Assembly (NCBI GenBank): GCA_002150815.3
Contig: NDFF03000091.1
Coordinates: forward strand, 62,001 to 126,000
DNA: 64,000 bases
Source of the DNA: Grammothele lineata
Lineage: Eukaryota > Basidiomycota > Agaricomycetes > Polyporales > Polyporaceae
Direction of reading: 5' to 3'
This document shows positions 1 to 12,285 of this stretch, piece by piece. Every line of letters starts with the position of its first letter. Positions within the stretch are counted from its first letter, which is position 1. The notes below the pieces were generated by a model. That model did not search any database and had not been told where the DNA came from. It saw only the letters and a program-made list of their open reading frames with translations. Both the position numbers and the translations under genes were made by a program.

Positions 1-3000
1 ACTCACCGAAAGACTAGTCTCCTTGTACTTTACACTCATATCTGTAGCTGTCAAACGCATAGCCTCTATCGCCTCATCGAGCGTAACGCTGTATACATTT
101 TGGCTGGCCATCGCAAGCTGAGCGGCCGTAATCGCCTTGACAGCTGTGGGAAAGAGAAGACCGTATTGTCAGCACTTCCCCACTCAGTCACACAGGGGAA
201 TGGTTATCATCGAACCTCCTAGGCTGTTACGCTCCTGCGTAATACAAATGAATCAGCACAGTGGCGCTTGCACGACAACGTTGGAACATACGATGCATGG
301 GACTTGAACGAGCCCATCGATGGGATCACATGTTAGACCCAAATTGTGTTCTGCAGGGCGCGAACATGAAACAAAAATCGTTGGCATGATGGCTCCGCTA
401 CGTCGAACGCCGTAGCGATGGGTTCTCACCTATTCCGATCTCGGCTGCTTGCAGGATAGTCTCCGGTGACGCTGTGTTCCGGAACGGTGAGCATATGGCA
501 GACACCGATGCACATCAATGTGTCGGACAAACCTCCCATACACGCCGCAAACCCGGCGCTCGCCATCGAACACGCAACTATGGCTAGGGTCAGCCTAACT
601 GGAGGTGCGCGTACAAGAAACACGGGTCATACCGCCAACTTCGGCTTGACAACCCCCCTCTGCGGCCGAGATAGTACTGCCCCGCTTGAACAGCATGCCG
701 ATGGCCTGTTGTACGTAAGAATCTAGCTAACGATCGTCGAGGAAGGAATGGAAGCATGGACATACAGCGGCTGTGAGTAAGAAGGTCACCACAGACCTCT
801 CCGGGTCGTCACTGACGAACTAGGCGCCAGATGTTAGGGCCCCTGGCCAAAATGGCAATTAATTTGAGCGTACCTCTACGATGTACTTCAGTACGGCCGG
901 AATGACGCCAGCAGCGCCATTCGTGGGCGACGTGACAATCCGTCCGCCGCTTGCATTGACCTCGTTCACCGCGATGGCATAACAAGAGAGAAAATCCATA
1001 GCGGGGATCATTGTCTTGCGCTGAAATATACCAATACCGATCATAATCGTACGGCTCAATATCCGAAACTTGGACTTATACTGTACTGCTTACTGGAGGC
1101 ATAGGCGTCACCGGGTGGTCCAGGTCGCCTATTACGCGTGTAGGTCTAGAAGCTGAGACAGCTCCGGGGCGCCTGGCGTACAGATGTCTTTCATTCGCCG
1201 TGTTTTCGGAAGAGGGGATGGAGGGTCCTTCTGAGCTGGGCGCGCCAATGCTTCCTACCGCGGCGGAGCCCGAGCCTATGACAGGAAAACTCGCACTTGG
1301 GGTCGATAGTCCGGGGTAGAACCTTCCAATGAAACAAACGGTCAGCCGCATTGGTCGGAGGGGAATCGACATAACGTTGAGCGTACCCTCTCATGAGTCG
1401 GCGATAGAGAAGTGGTGCACGTCGTCGAAGGCCTAGACGGCCGGGAAGCTTCTCTTCAGCGGCGGACACGCCCATGCGTATACAGTCGTCCATGACACTC
1501 CATATGCGCAACAGCTGCGGTATTTCGTAACGGGTTTTTGCCGAAGTCCGCAATTGCCGCGGAAAGGAGAAGGGGGGAGGCGTTAGCGCACGATGAGGAA
1601 GGCCGAGCTTGTGTGATAGGGTACCTTCTCGTGTATCTCCTCATGGGAGTAACCAAAATGGAGCTCATTATCGTATACAATTTGGGCGATGGACATCTAG
1701 ACCCCGCGGATATGGCGGGGGGAGGGTGGCGTCAATTACCATGACGATCGAAGCCGCGCGTGCAAGAGAAGCGATGCAGCAGCGGCGAGGTTCAAAAATT
1801 GGTCTCACGTTATGGTTCCGAGTCAAGGCAAGAAGGCTTTCGCCCGACTATTTCAGGCCCAGTCAGACGAGGGGCGTAGAAGAGATGGTGTCTCACGTAC
1901 AACGAATGGGTACGGCGGCTGTATGGGGTCCTCTGGGCGCGGGTTTTCTCCTGGCGCGGTTTCGGTGTGGGATTGGTGGAGACGCGCGCCGTGAACGGCG
2001 CTCTTGTCTACGCCTTTGTAGAACAGGTTCTCATCCACTAGTCAATTTGAACCAAGTCAGTTGCGCCACGCGTCGATTGACCATTATACTGAAAACCGCA
2101 TTACCTTTTGTCTTCTCATTGACGACGAACCCGCCGCCGACGCTAATTGGGACATTACGGCACGGGTAGACTTAGCCGCCATCGCGCATAACTTCATTCA
2201 TTATCGAAAGCCGGCCGCGGCAATTGGACTTACCTGAAGTATTCATTCGTGGCGAGAAGGTCACCATCCTCGCCGAACACGGAGAAACGCATTCCGTTAG
2301 GATGTGTTTTTAACACCTGGTCCCAACGCCACAGCATATCTCTGTTCATGTCGTACACAATCCGATGGCGCCCCCCAAGCATAAGGACTTTGTTTTCTAA
2401 TATGGCTTCATACCGGGATGGAATCGTTCCCGTGTCGATGGTCTCCGGGTCAGAGCCTGTAAGCAGCGTAGGCCTTACAGCTGTGGCGCCAGATACAAAT
2501 TGAACAGCAACTACTCACCTTCAAGGCCAAGAAGAATAGCCTGCGGTGTATGATGTCTGCCGAGCGATCACGGAGGTGCCCTTCAGCCAAAGGAATGACA
2601 GAGAGCAAGATTCGCACCCTTTCCCTGTAAATAGGCATCCGCCTTGTTAGCCGATGTTCACGGCAGCTCGAACTAGACACGTACCAGTAGCTGCAAGTGA
2701 GCCGTAACTGTCTCGGTGTCAGCAAAATCCACCGGCAGCAACGGCCGCAACAGCTGGACATACAGTGTGATCTTCACAGTCTTGACCTGATGCGCAGCCT
2801 TACGTTCAACAGATGGCTCACAAGAACAGCGAAGCGTGATCTACCTTCTCTAATAGACCCAAGCTTTCCAAATCGCCGATAAAGATCTTTCCCGCCCGCA
2901 TAGGACCAACAGTGTGCGACGAGCTCGGCCCGACTGTTGGTATTACATCCACCGCCATGAGCAACCAGCCCCGCCCGTGCCAGCACGAAAGACCCGTCGT

Positions 3001-3328
3001 GCGCACCTCCGATGCTGAACAGGTCGAACGCAGATATCACCGCATGCTCGTGTTCCTTCTCGTGTGTGCCTATGGATGACGGTTCGTCTGCGGGAATTGT
3101 GTCTTTTTCTCCCTCGTCGGCAGCGACCGACGACTGGGTGACATCATTGCTTCTCACAGCTGTCGTGACGAGCGGGCGCGCGCAAAAACGACCTTTCTCT
3201 AGTAATGGGTGCGTCAGAGGAGGATAGGGCAGTCGAGCGGACAGAGGGCGGATGTAAGGGGTTCGGACAACGACGGTACGATGCACGGGCCCGGGGACGA
3301 CCCGCTTTAACGTTGTAGCAGCCAGCAT
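1..3328 (-). CDS. L-serine dehydratase (L-serine ammonia-lyase), iron-sulfur type; 3' end outside window
   Basis: Deaminates L-serine to pyruvate and ammonia with a [4Fe-4S] cluster. This is the bacterial single-chain type, not the PLP enzyme. Exons read by eye on the minus strand: 3328-3007, 2933-2845, 2786-2764, 2707-2685, 2624-2618, 2556-2519, 2456-2234, 2142-2105, 2037-1901, 1847-1809, 1696-1625, 1514-1387, 1322-1094, 1020-874, 819-766, 705-633, 577-533, 471-430, 350-292, 234-216, 143-7. A donor at 6-1 leads off the window. The 648 visible residues hold an Arg-rich N-terminus of about 100 residues (possible mitochondrial presequence), the beta domain with [14 protein letters not shown], a Ser/Pro-rich insert encoded by exon 13, and the alpha domain with PTNGAAG. 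Putative cluster cysteines are C542, C584 and C595. Their 42 and 11 spacing matches my recollection of the Legionella enzyme ligands (C343, C385, C396). Only the extreme C-terminus is missing. Confidence 0.9.
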
Positions 3329-3806
3329 CGCGCGTCACCGTTAGGGTACCGCCGATGTGGCTGTCCCTTGTCTAGCTTTTGTCGCGCACGCGAGAGGTCG
3401 TCCGGGTGTCCAGCGGCGGTCGAGCGAGGATGGAGGTGGATGTGTGAGGCGGACACAAGCGAGACAAGACAGCGCGGACAGTCAAAGACGGTCGTGTCTA
3501 TGTCACGTACGCTTGCTGTGGTCCGTATCGCCGCCAACTCCATGAAACATGATTGGATACACCCTAACCTTATTTCCGCTACCTCCAGCGCGCACACGTG
3601 ATCGCGATTGACAGCAATTTGCGGTGCACCTGTGACGCTGCACCTGGTCGAGTTTCCAGCACGCAGAAATGCCCTTGCTCATCCTCCGAGCTCACCCACA
3701 TCTTTCACTAGATTGCCGGTGGAGCATCCCGCCTAGAATTCTGGACAGCGCAGCATTTCGTTGTTGCCCTACCATCAACAGTACTTGAGCTCAATCAGCC
3801 CTTCCT
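3329..3806. promoter_or_regulatory. Divergent spacer between serine dehydratase and SET gene
   Basis: A 478 bp head-to-head spacer that should carry the promoters of both flanking genes. Open frames cross it on both strands but none has a recognisable product. I saw no convincing TATA box. Confidence 0.4.
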
Positions 3807-5200
3807 ATGTCTCTGCAGCGGTCCCAACAAGCATCTGTCTACCGCCCATCTGCCCCATCCGTGTCCCCCATCTCTTCGACATCGTCTCTCATCCACATCC
3901 GCCAAGATCCCTATTGTGGTCGCAAGTATCATGCTTCCGCCGCGCTTCCTAAGGGCGCCGATCTCCTTGGCGCAGTCACCCCATATTCATACACCGTTTG
4001 GAAGCGGTTCCGAAACGAAGTTTGCGCGGAATGCTGGCGGTACGACCGAGGCCGACGATCTTTTCTGACTCGTAGGGACGACCAAGGGTTTACGGCCGTG
4101 GCAAACAGCAGGACGGAGGGCGAAGGGGGGATTAATCAAGCTAAGGGAGCTAGCGCCAGTGGAGCAGGCCTGTGGTTTTGCGACGAGCATTGCCAGCGAA
4201 GATGGATCACGCGCGAAAGTATCGAAGCTGTGGATCTCCTGAGACAACTCGAAGCAGCGCGGCAGAAGAAGCGGCCAAAGGCGGCAGATGCACCATCGCC
4301 GGCGCGAGATATGCAGAGTACGATAACTGTGGAAGGTGTGGAGCAGACCTGGGACGCCGTGCGCGCGAGGGAGGAGAGATCGCCGAAAGAGATGCAGCGG
4401 TGGCGGGACCTTCAGCTCGACGACTACGAAGCCGACATGGCCCGATACGTCCTCCTCGCCCTCCTCCGCTGCCATCGTGAGCGAATAAAGGCGTGCAGTC
4501 ATCCTCATGCGGCATCTGATGGCGACTTTGCGAGTATGAATGGCGTGGCACGGGATCGCGTGGAGAACGGATCTGGGTGGGCGACATTTGCATCCCTACA
4601 GGCCAATGAACTGGTGCTCCTGCAAGTGTGTCCGGAAATCTTGGAACACCAGACCCGGATTTACCGGGCTCTCAAGGGTCGCTTCGGGACGAACAAAGCC
4701 ATTGATACATGTTCGCGGAACAGCGCTGGGGACCCTGGAACAGACGACCACACCAAGCCGTGCAGATCGGATCCGTTCCCGAGAGATATTATTACAGTTT
4801 CGAACGTGCGCTCGATCCTAGGCGTCGATCCAGGAAACTCGTTTGGGATCTGGGAAGTACCGCTAATGGAGGAGAGCGAATGCTTGGGATTCGCAGTGTA
4901 TCCCACAGCGTCGTTCTTCAACCACCGTGAGTACATGAACCCATTGATCTCGTTGTGTGAAAGGCTACTTGAGCACATGCCTGATCTATTTTGGTAGATT
5001 GCTCGCCTAACGTACGCAAGGAACGCGAAGGGAGAACGTTGCGGTTCGTGACGACGAAGGAGATAGAGGTTGGGGAAGAGGTGTGCATCAGCTACGGTCA
5101 TGTGGACGCGATGAGCCGGGTAGAGAGGCAGAAGGAGCTTCTTGAGGGCTGGTACTTCGAATGCAGATGCAGCCGCTGTGTGGCCGAGGCAAGAAGTTGA
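3807..5200 (+). CDS. SET-domain protein with MYND-like zinc motif (SMYD/Set5-like lysine methyltransferase)
   Basis: Predicted protein-lysine methyltransferase of 440 residues. Two exons, 3807-4926 and 4998-5200, are joined by a 71 nt intron (gtgagt...tag) that splits the key SET motif. Splicing gives FFNHHCSPNV, matching the NHxCxPN cofactor/active-site motif. GEEVCISYG follows, and then a post-SET cysteine cluster (WYFECRCSRC) at the C-terminus. The N-terminal SET half (PYCGRKYHASAALPKG) is separated from the rest by a long insertion with paired cysteines (CAEC ... CDEHCQRRW), resembling the MYND insertion of SMYD proteins. The start is the first ATG in the open frame. Whether the substrate is a histone or another protein cannot be told. 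Set5-like and SMYD-like assignments are both possible. Confidence 0.82.
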
Positions 5201-6367
5201 GCCGTAGGTAGACGGCGAAGACAAATGAAAGGCCTGGCCTTGATGGCAATGCGGCCGGTAGGTATAAACTTCCAGGTGGTAGTGGTATTGGCATTGAGAA
5301 AGCATAGAGATAGTGCCAAGGTTGATTGTCGTCGGTGGCCGAGAGAGGGACAACAGAGTGTTCTGCAGAAGACGACATGGAAATTGCCGGGCTCGTGTGG
5401 CATGTGCCGTGGATTGGTCGATAGCGGGCGGCCCGATCTGAAACGGAAGGACGGTGACGGCGTGCAGATGTCGAACAAGCGGTCTGTATGACAGAATGTG
5501 TTTAACAGAGCCCGGCAGTACTTGGCCTCGGACTGTAATTATGTGCCAGAGAGCGGAGACGGAGTCCACATAACGGAAGGCTGGGGAAGCCGACTGTAGT
5601 GGAACATGGAGAGGGAGAGATCGAGGCGGTTGATAGGGAGGAATCAGGGGCGTGGAGACGAGGCGTGTTTTGATGGATGCAGATGGATTCTGTCGCGCGA
5701 CACGCCCTCGGGTGGGAGGTAAACGCCTCGCGAATGTGATCCCAACTGCAACACGAGAAGGCAGCCAGTGTCTCGGTGGCGGGGGGCAGTTGTCGACGAA
5801 GCTCATCATCGGGCAAGGCAACAACAGATTTGTGGCCTTGTGTGGCCCTCTGAACGTGCACGTAAGCGGACGCGGGGGCTGGGAAGACCTGGGCGGATGG
5901 TCGAGGGGCGAACGATGGTCTTTGGCGAGTGTGAACCCCATGGGCTGCCCTTGGCCGTCGGTGGCCGTCGGTGGCCAGTGGCCACGGAGAGCGCAGCCGC
6001 GAAGAGCGACAAGCGCGAGCGAAGCGCGGCCGGTAGTCCATGCCACGGGCGCCTACGCCGCCCTCCTCGTCTGTCGAGCGATCCCAACTTCTCCCACCGG
6101 CTCTCCCACTGCAGGCGCCTCTCTCTCCCCTCCAATCAACCCAGCTTTCTCCTCGCCCCCGTTCTCGCCCCTCTCTCCGTCCGCTCATCACTCTGCGCCG
6201 CCCCTTCCCCGGTCCTTTGTGTCCTCGCTTTCCTTCCCGTCTCGTCTCCAGTGCCAGCGCGAGCTCGTCGTCTCTCTACCACCCATCCTCCTCCTGGATC
6301 CCACACGACAGCCGTCGCATCTCCGCCCTCCCGTCCGCCCGCTTCACCACCCCCGGCGTGCAGGCCG
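5201..6367. other. Intergenic region and pyrimidine-rich leader of the RhoGAP gene
   Basis: No gene recognised. A perfect 10 bp tandem duplication (GGCCGTCGGT, 5953-5962 and 5963-5972) lies near the middle. From about 6050 to 6360 the plus strand is strongly C/T-rich, as in many fungal 5' leaders. Long antisense and sense open fr­ames here are compositional and lack a recognisable domain. Confidence 0.4.
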
Positions 6368-9300
6368 ATGGCGAGCCCCCACCCTCCCAAAATAATAACA
6401 AGCGCCGTCCCAAACGGAACCCCCGTCCGCGACCGCTCCTACCGATCCGACTACCCTCCCTCCGCCAATTCCTCCCCCGCGGTTATGCGCGCTGCCGCCT
6501 CCTTCTCCAATCCTGCCGCATCTTCCTCCTCCAATGCCAACTCGGCCGTGCCAACCAATCAGCCGCTCACCATCGAGGGCCTCCTCGCCCTCCATGCCGC
6601 TTCGGCGAACCCTACCCTTGCTTCCCTCGAAGCCGCTGTCAACGAGCGCAACTCGCTCTCCGCCCAGAACACCCAACTCTGGAAGCTCATTGAGAAGCAG
6701 AGGTCAGGCTACAACCATGTCATGAAGGAGCTCGAGCGTCTCCGCGGTGAGCGCGACCTCTACAAGCATCGTTTGCAGGACAAGGGCGAAGACACCGACA
6801 AGCTCTTGCGCGCCCATCGTGCACGAGAGAAGGCCGAGGGAAAGGATGGTTCTCTCCGTTCGACCGCTTCCTCCTCCCAGCTCAAGCCGAGCGATAGCCT
6901 TGCTTCGAGCGGCTCCACGAAGCCTTCAAGCTCGCTCGACCCTCGCGGACAGATGCATAGGACACATTCAGACGAGTCGCGTCAGTAGTCTCCCACATTG
7001 TCATATATCATACTGAGCTAATAGTGTCGTCGACAGCTCGCGGGCAGCAACTGTCGTCGTCCCGTTCTTTCGATCCTACTCAATCAGTCAGCTCCCCCGC
7101 GCGTATGACCCCGGAGCGGAAGGGATCCTCGAGTACGCTGAACAGTGCCCCGCGGTCGGATTCGCCGGTACTTAACGGCACAGGTAGCTACCTCTCCGCA
7201 CCGTCTCAAGTACCCTCCGCGAGCCACACACCCTCGCCGCTCTCCCTTTCCAACCTCGACTCAGCTGTCGACGCGCGCGCACATAAGTCACCTCCGTTGA
7301 CGACGAGCCCCACGGAAGACGCGTTCGCGCAAACAGCGTCTACGCCGATTCCTCTGCGTTCAGACTCGCTCTCCCAGACCGCTACTCCCGTCCCGTCGCC
7401 ATCCACAGCAAGAGTGACATCGCCGAGCGAGCCCGCTGATCCTGTGTTGGGCGCTTGGGCGGCCCCGCGCGCCGCGGCTCAACCTCCCAAATCTCAGCCG
7501 TCCAACCCCCAGCACCCGCCGTCGCAGATCGACACCCAACATTCCTCACAGCCCCCTCCATTGCACCAGTCCCTTCAGCAAGTACAGAGCGGGGTTATGC
7601 TAACTCCAGCCACTCCTGAGAGCGCTATGAGCCCGTCTCGTTCTCGGGTAGACTCTCAGCGAGAGCCACCGAACGGCCATGTTCAGATGAGTCGTACGGA
7701 CCCGCCGGCAGTAGTGCCCTCGCAACCCGTCTCTATCCAATTGAACGGCGCAGACCAAAACCTCACGGTCCGTCAACACACCGCGTCGCGCGACTCGCAG
7801 ATCTCGCTGCCGGAAGAGGCGAAGCGGTATTACGCGACGATGGCGTCCCCGGCTCTCAGCCCTGCAGGGTCGAAGTTCAGCTTCGCCTCCTCGAACCCTG
7901 GATCGCCCATGAAGTCCGAGCACACCATTGAAGGCCCCTCGTCGCAGCGCGCAACACCCAACGGCATGATGGGCATGAATGGTGTCGCGGCCAACGGGGC
8001 CGGACTCGGGATCCCGGTTGAGGGAGTGGCAGACGCAGGGCTGACAGTGGATGGGCGCGGGCGTACGGACGGACGTGCGACGGGATCACGACGGGCAGGA
8101 TCTGTCACGACCGAAGAAGGCGGCGAATTCCTCGATATGGACGACGAAGACAGCGTGAACGAGACGGGCGCCAATGGCGACGCCAGCAGCGTCCAGTTCC
8201 TGCCCTACGAGGGCACTCCCAGAGAGTCTCCAGAAGCCATCGCTGCCCGCAGGCGGGAGAAGGCCAAGGTCGGTCGGCCTACGGTGGAAGATTTCCCCCT
8301 GCCCCCAGGTTCCTCCACGGCGTCTCCCGCACAGTACGCCCCATCGCCGCAAGCCAACATGATGGGCACTCCCTCTCGCCAAAGCAGTATGAGCGATGCC
8401 CCTCAGGTGCAGAGCAGACCCTCCTTGTCCTCCTCAATCAACGAGTCGCAAACTCTCCAAGTCTCATCCGCTTCTTCGTTGACACTTCAGGATCAGCCTC
8501 CTGCGTCGCCCTTCCCTCTCCCCATTCCTGCCAACCCGCCGCAGATGAAGTTCCGGCAGTTGCCCCTCCTTGGGGAAGATTTGCCTTACACGCAGGTCAT
8601 TGTGCTCAATTCGAACATCCGTCCCAATGACAAGGGCAAAGACACGCTTTCCTTCATCATCCTCGTGGATCCTGGACGCGGAAAAGACACATGGAAGATC
8701 GAGAAAGCGTACAGCGACGTCCTTCTGCTGGACACGCGGGTCCGGTCGGCTGCAGGACGCTCCGCATCCAAACGCCTCATGAACCTGCCCGAAGGCCGGC
8801 TATGGCGTGATCACGCCCCGGCGAAGGTCGACCAGCGAAAGGTGCGTCGGCGTCTGTCTCCATTTACCATCGTGTCCAGGCGTCGTGTGGCGGTCTACGC
8901 TTCTGCGACATGCCTCGGCCATTGCGGGGAGCACTGCATCCACCTGGTGATCTCGGGTGCCGCCAATAGCCCCTATCCGCAGTGCAGCCGCTTCTTTCGA
9001 GGGGAAGCACCGAATTTGATGATCGTTGTGCTCCCCTTCTTGAGCAAAGCCTCGTTTTTCTCGCCGCCGTCTCCGCGCCGATCAATCAGTTTCTCACTCC
9101 TCTCACTTTGGCATATTGAGAGTCCTAGTATACTAATGTCATGTTCCACCGTCATAGGCCACACTCGAAGCCTACCTGAAGTCATTGGTCGCCCTGCCGA
9201 TCAAGGAGAAAGTGGAGATAATTGCGTTCTTCACATCGGACGTCGTCCGCGACGCGCAGAAGCCCGTCGTCCAAGCTGGATACAAGGAGGGCTATCTGAC

Positions 9301-11790
9301 CAAGCGCGGGAAGAACTTCGGCGGCTGGAAAACGAGGTACTTTGTACTCCAGGGTCCCTCGTTAGAATACTACGAAAGTGTTAGTGTTCTGTGATTTTCT
9401 TCGTCTTCTGTCGATGTATACTGATTGTATCTGTCTACCGTGCCTCACAGCGAGGAGGCACGCATTTAGGTTCCATTGTGATCACAGGTGCTCAAATTGG
9501 ACGGCAACAGCGCACGCCGGAGAAGCGCGAGGGTGACGAGGACAACGAATACCGCCATGCGTTCCTCATTATTGAAGCAAAGCGCAGCCCTACTGGGGCG
9601 TCAGCCCGACACGTTCTCTGCGCCGAAAGTGACGAAGAGCGGGATTCGTGGGTCGAGGAGCTGGTGCGCTACGTCACTGGCACGTATAATGACGACCAAA
9701 TGGCCATGCAAGGGCCAAGCCCCGTTTCCGCCATGAGCGCGGTTCCACGTTCGAGCACGAGCTCAAATCCTCCCACTGACCTTCAGGGGACGCCCGTTCG
9801 CCGCACCACGAAAGATATCCTCATTGCGAAGGGCCCCGCAATGCCCATCTCCCAGCTCGCTCAAGACGGCAGCAACGCGAAATTGTTCAGCGCGCCTCAG
9901 TACACCGACGACGGCGGGTCGAGCAGCCCCGCAAAGTCGTCCGTCCTCGAGATCGAGCAGCCCCTCTCGAACTCGCTGCCTGTGTCGTCCCCACTTGCGG
10001 AGGAACCTGAGATCGCTCTCGCTCTCAACCAGCGAGCGAACTCTGAGCTTGGCCACTACCCCGACATGGAGCCGCGCGCTACGTTGTCGCCCGAGCAGAA
10101 ACGGGCAAATAAGATGAAGCGGATGTCCATGAAGCCGCCCGCGATCCCGGAACGCTCATCGTCCCCAGAGAAGGATCCCAACACGCCGCGGGTGGACGCG
10201 CACGGCAAAGTCAAGATATCGGGTCCGATGAACGGCACGCTCATACCCGCGGGCTACAAGTTTGGCGCCCCGAAGGAACCCCCGCAGCCTGAGCAGCCTC
10301 CGATGCCCACAAGCGACCGACGGGAGAAGACGCGGTCGAGGGCGTTCAAGAATTGGGGTTTCGGAAGGACACATGGTACGAATGTTGCGTTACGCTCCTG
10401 CGGCTGTTCTGACTCAATACGTGTCAACGAACAGATAAGGCCGCCGCTGCTGCCGCCGCCGTGCCTGCCTATATCCCGAGAGCCGTGTTCGGGGTCAGTT
10501 TGGAGGAGTCGCTCGATGTTGCTCAAATTGCCAGTCTGCCGGCCATTGTTTTCAGATGTATACAGTATCTCGAGGCGAAGAAGGCGGAGCAGGAAGAGGG
10601 TATCTACCGGCTAAGTGGTAGCTCGGCAGTTATCAAGAGCCTGAAAGACCGCTTCAACGCAGGTATGTAATGCGTATATTATGATTTATCGAGCGTTCCC
10701 GCATTGACTTCGTGCCCTGGGCAGAGGGCGACGTGGACCTTCTAGCTTCGGACGAGTACTGGGATCCGCATGCAATCGCAGGGTTACTCAAAACGTTCCT
10801 TCGGGAATTGCCTGCTAGCATCCTCACACGCGATCTCCACTTGCGCTTCCTCTCGGTCATCGGTGGGTCACGCTGCTCCACGCTGTGTGATCTTCGTTTG
10901 GACTGACTTGGTGGGATCGTTCCAGATTTCGTCGATCCCCAAGAAAGGATTCGCGAACTCTCCCACCTCATCTCTTCCCTGCCTGTGGCGAACTACAGTC
11001 TTCTGCGCGCTCTTACTGCGCATCTGATCCTCATCGTGCAGAACGCCAACATCAACAAGATGACGATGCGCAACGTTGGAATTGTGTTCAGTCCGACCCT
11101 AGGCATCCCCGCTGGTGTATTCAGCCTAATGCTCGGCGAGTTCAAGCGTGTGTTTAACGTGGACGGAACGTTGGAAGAGCCCGCGGAAGAGATCAACAAT
11201 TCTGAACGAGCGCCGTCACAGAATTCGGCTCGTCGGAACAGCCAACACTATTCTGAGGCAGCAGCCGATCAGATGTTGGGCCACACTGGTAGACAACTAC
11301 CAGGTATGTTGCTGTCCTTCCCGCTCGTTCGCAAAGGTGCGGTAGCTGACTTTCAATCGCTTCGTCTGCAGTTCAACAGGAACAACAGGAGTCGGACGAT
11401 AGCGACGACATCGTCGAAGAGAGCGGCACTGAAGCGACCACGGAGTACGACGGGGAGTCACTCGTGGAATCCTCGGCGGCTTCGAGCTCAGCGCATCTAC
11501 CACCTGACTTCGCATTGTCTGGTCAATCTCCCTCGGCCCAGGCGCAAGCGCAAGCACAACGTTCACGAGCAGCGCAGCTAGCAGCGACTCGGGGCCTCAG
11601 CGTCACGACGAACGACAAGACGAGCCGGCGGCACAGTCGCATGGTTGGTGGTACCCTTGGGCTACCAGCATCGCCACGTCCCCCTCCGCAGGGACAAGGG
11701 CAGCCGCCAATGCCGCAGACCACGTCCTCCGAAGGTTCTCTACCGAACCCGCACTCGCCAGCCTCCAATTCTCCGCACCGGCCGACATAG
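6368..11790 (+). CDS. BEM3: Rho/Cdc42 GTPase-activating protein with PX, PH and RhoGAP domains (Bem3-like)
   Basis: Stimulates GTP hydrolysis by a Rho-family GTPase at polarised membrane sites. Exons: 6368-6980, 7025-8841, 9158-9379, 9451-10375, 10435-10662, 10725-10862, 10926-11303, 11372-11790. This gives about 1579 residues; an acceptor at 7036 instead of 7024 would remove four. Order: coiled-coil-like segment, long Ser/Pro-rich linker, PX domain (exons 2-3, PLLGEDLPYTQV to LKSLVALP), PH domain (GYLTKRGKNFGGWKTRYFVL, then YYESRGGTHLGSI across the 9380-9450 intron), RhoGAP domain (exons 5-7) and a low-complexity tail. The arginine finger is in EEGIYRLSGS at about residue 1251. In-frame ATGs exist upstream but would add only low-complexity sequence. 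The PX intron (8842-9157) is 316 nt, far longer than its neighbours, and has a good branch site (TACTAAT, 9131). Confidence 0.9.
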
Positions 11791-12285
11791 TGCCGCGGCG
11801 CTCCGCTGGACGACATGGCCACATCTGGCAAGTTGCAGTATATGCACGACATATACCTAGTGAGGAATGGCGAGGATGGATTTGAGATGGATTGGAATGT
11901 GGACGAGGGCGTTATCCACTTTTGTTTGGGCGTCGGGGCCTGCGCGAGGATGGCAGGAGGCGTGGTCCCCAGGCGATAATGCTTCTACATTTACGGACTG
12001 TCTAGTATACAGCTGTTACGATGATACCCATTCGCGGTGTATATCCCTCCCGATCTTGTTAAGGTGTAAATTATCATCCGCTCTCTAGAGCAGCTTGAAT
12101 CTGCTTGATGTTAGATCTGTCTCCACGCAAAGGTTGGCCTTATCATCTGCTTCAGGACCCGCAAAGCCGGGTAGGAGGCGCCCAGAGCGACACGGCCGTG
12201 GGGGACGCGTCTCGTCCGCCAGCGCGCCGCCCTCGCTGCACGTCTCTTCGTTCGCCCACCTGTAGGCCTCTACATCACTGCAGGC
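11791..12285. other. Intergenic region between RhoGAP and Shr3-like genes
   Basis: 495 bp between two co-directional genes. It must hold the RhoGAP 3' end and the Shr3 promoter. No ORF or RNA gene recognised. Confidence 0.4.

Noticed and set aside
1371..1390. Apparent frameshift between exons 12 and 13 of the serine dehydratase
   Set aside because: A recount of the G run at the donor gives GAGAGG before gtacgc. This restores phase 2 and joins RLMRG to FYPGLST without a frameshift.
4661..6046. 461-codon minus-strand open frame
   Set aside because: Antisense to the 3' half of the SET gene and its spacer, with a composition of Pro/Arg/Leu and no domain. The sense strand encodes the conserved SET motifs.
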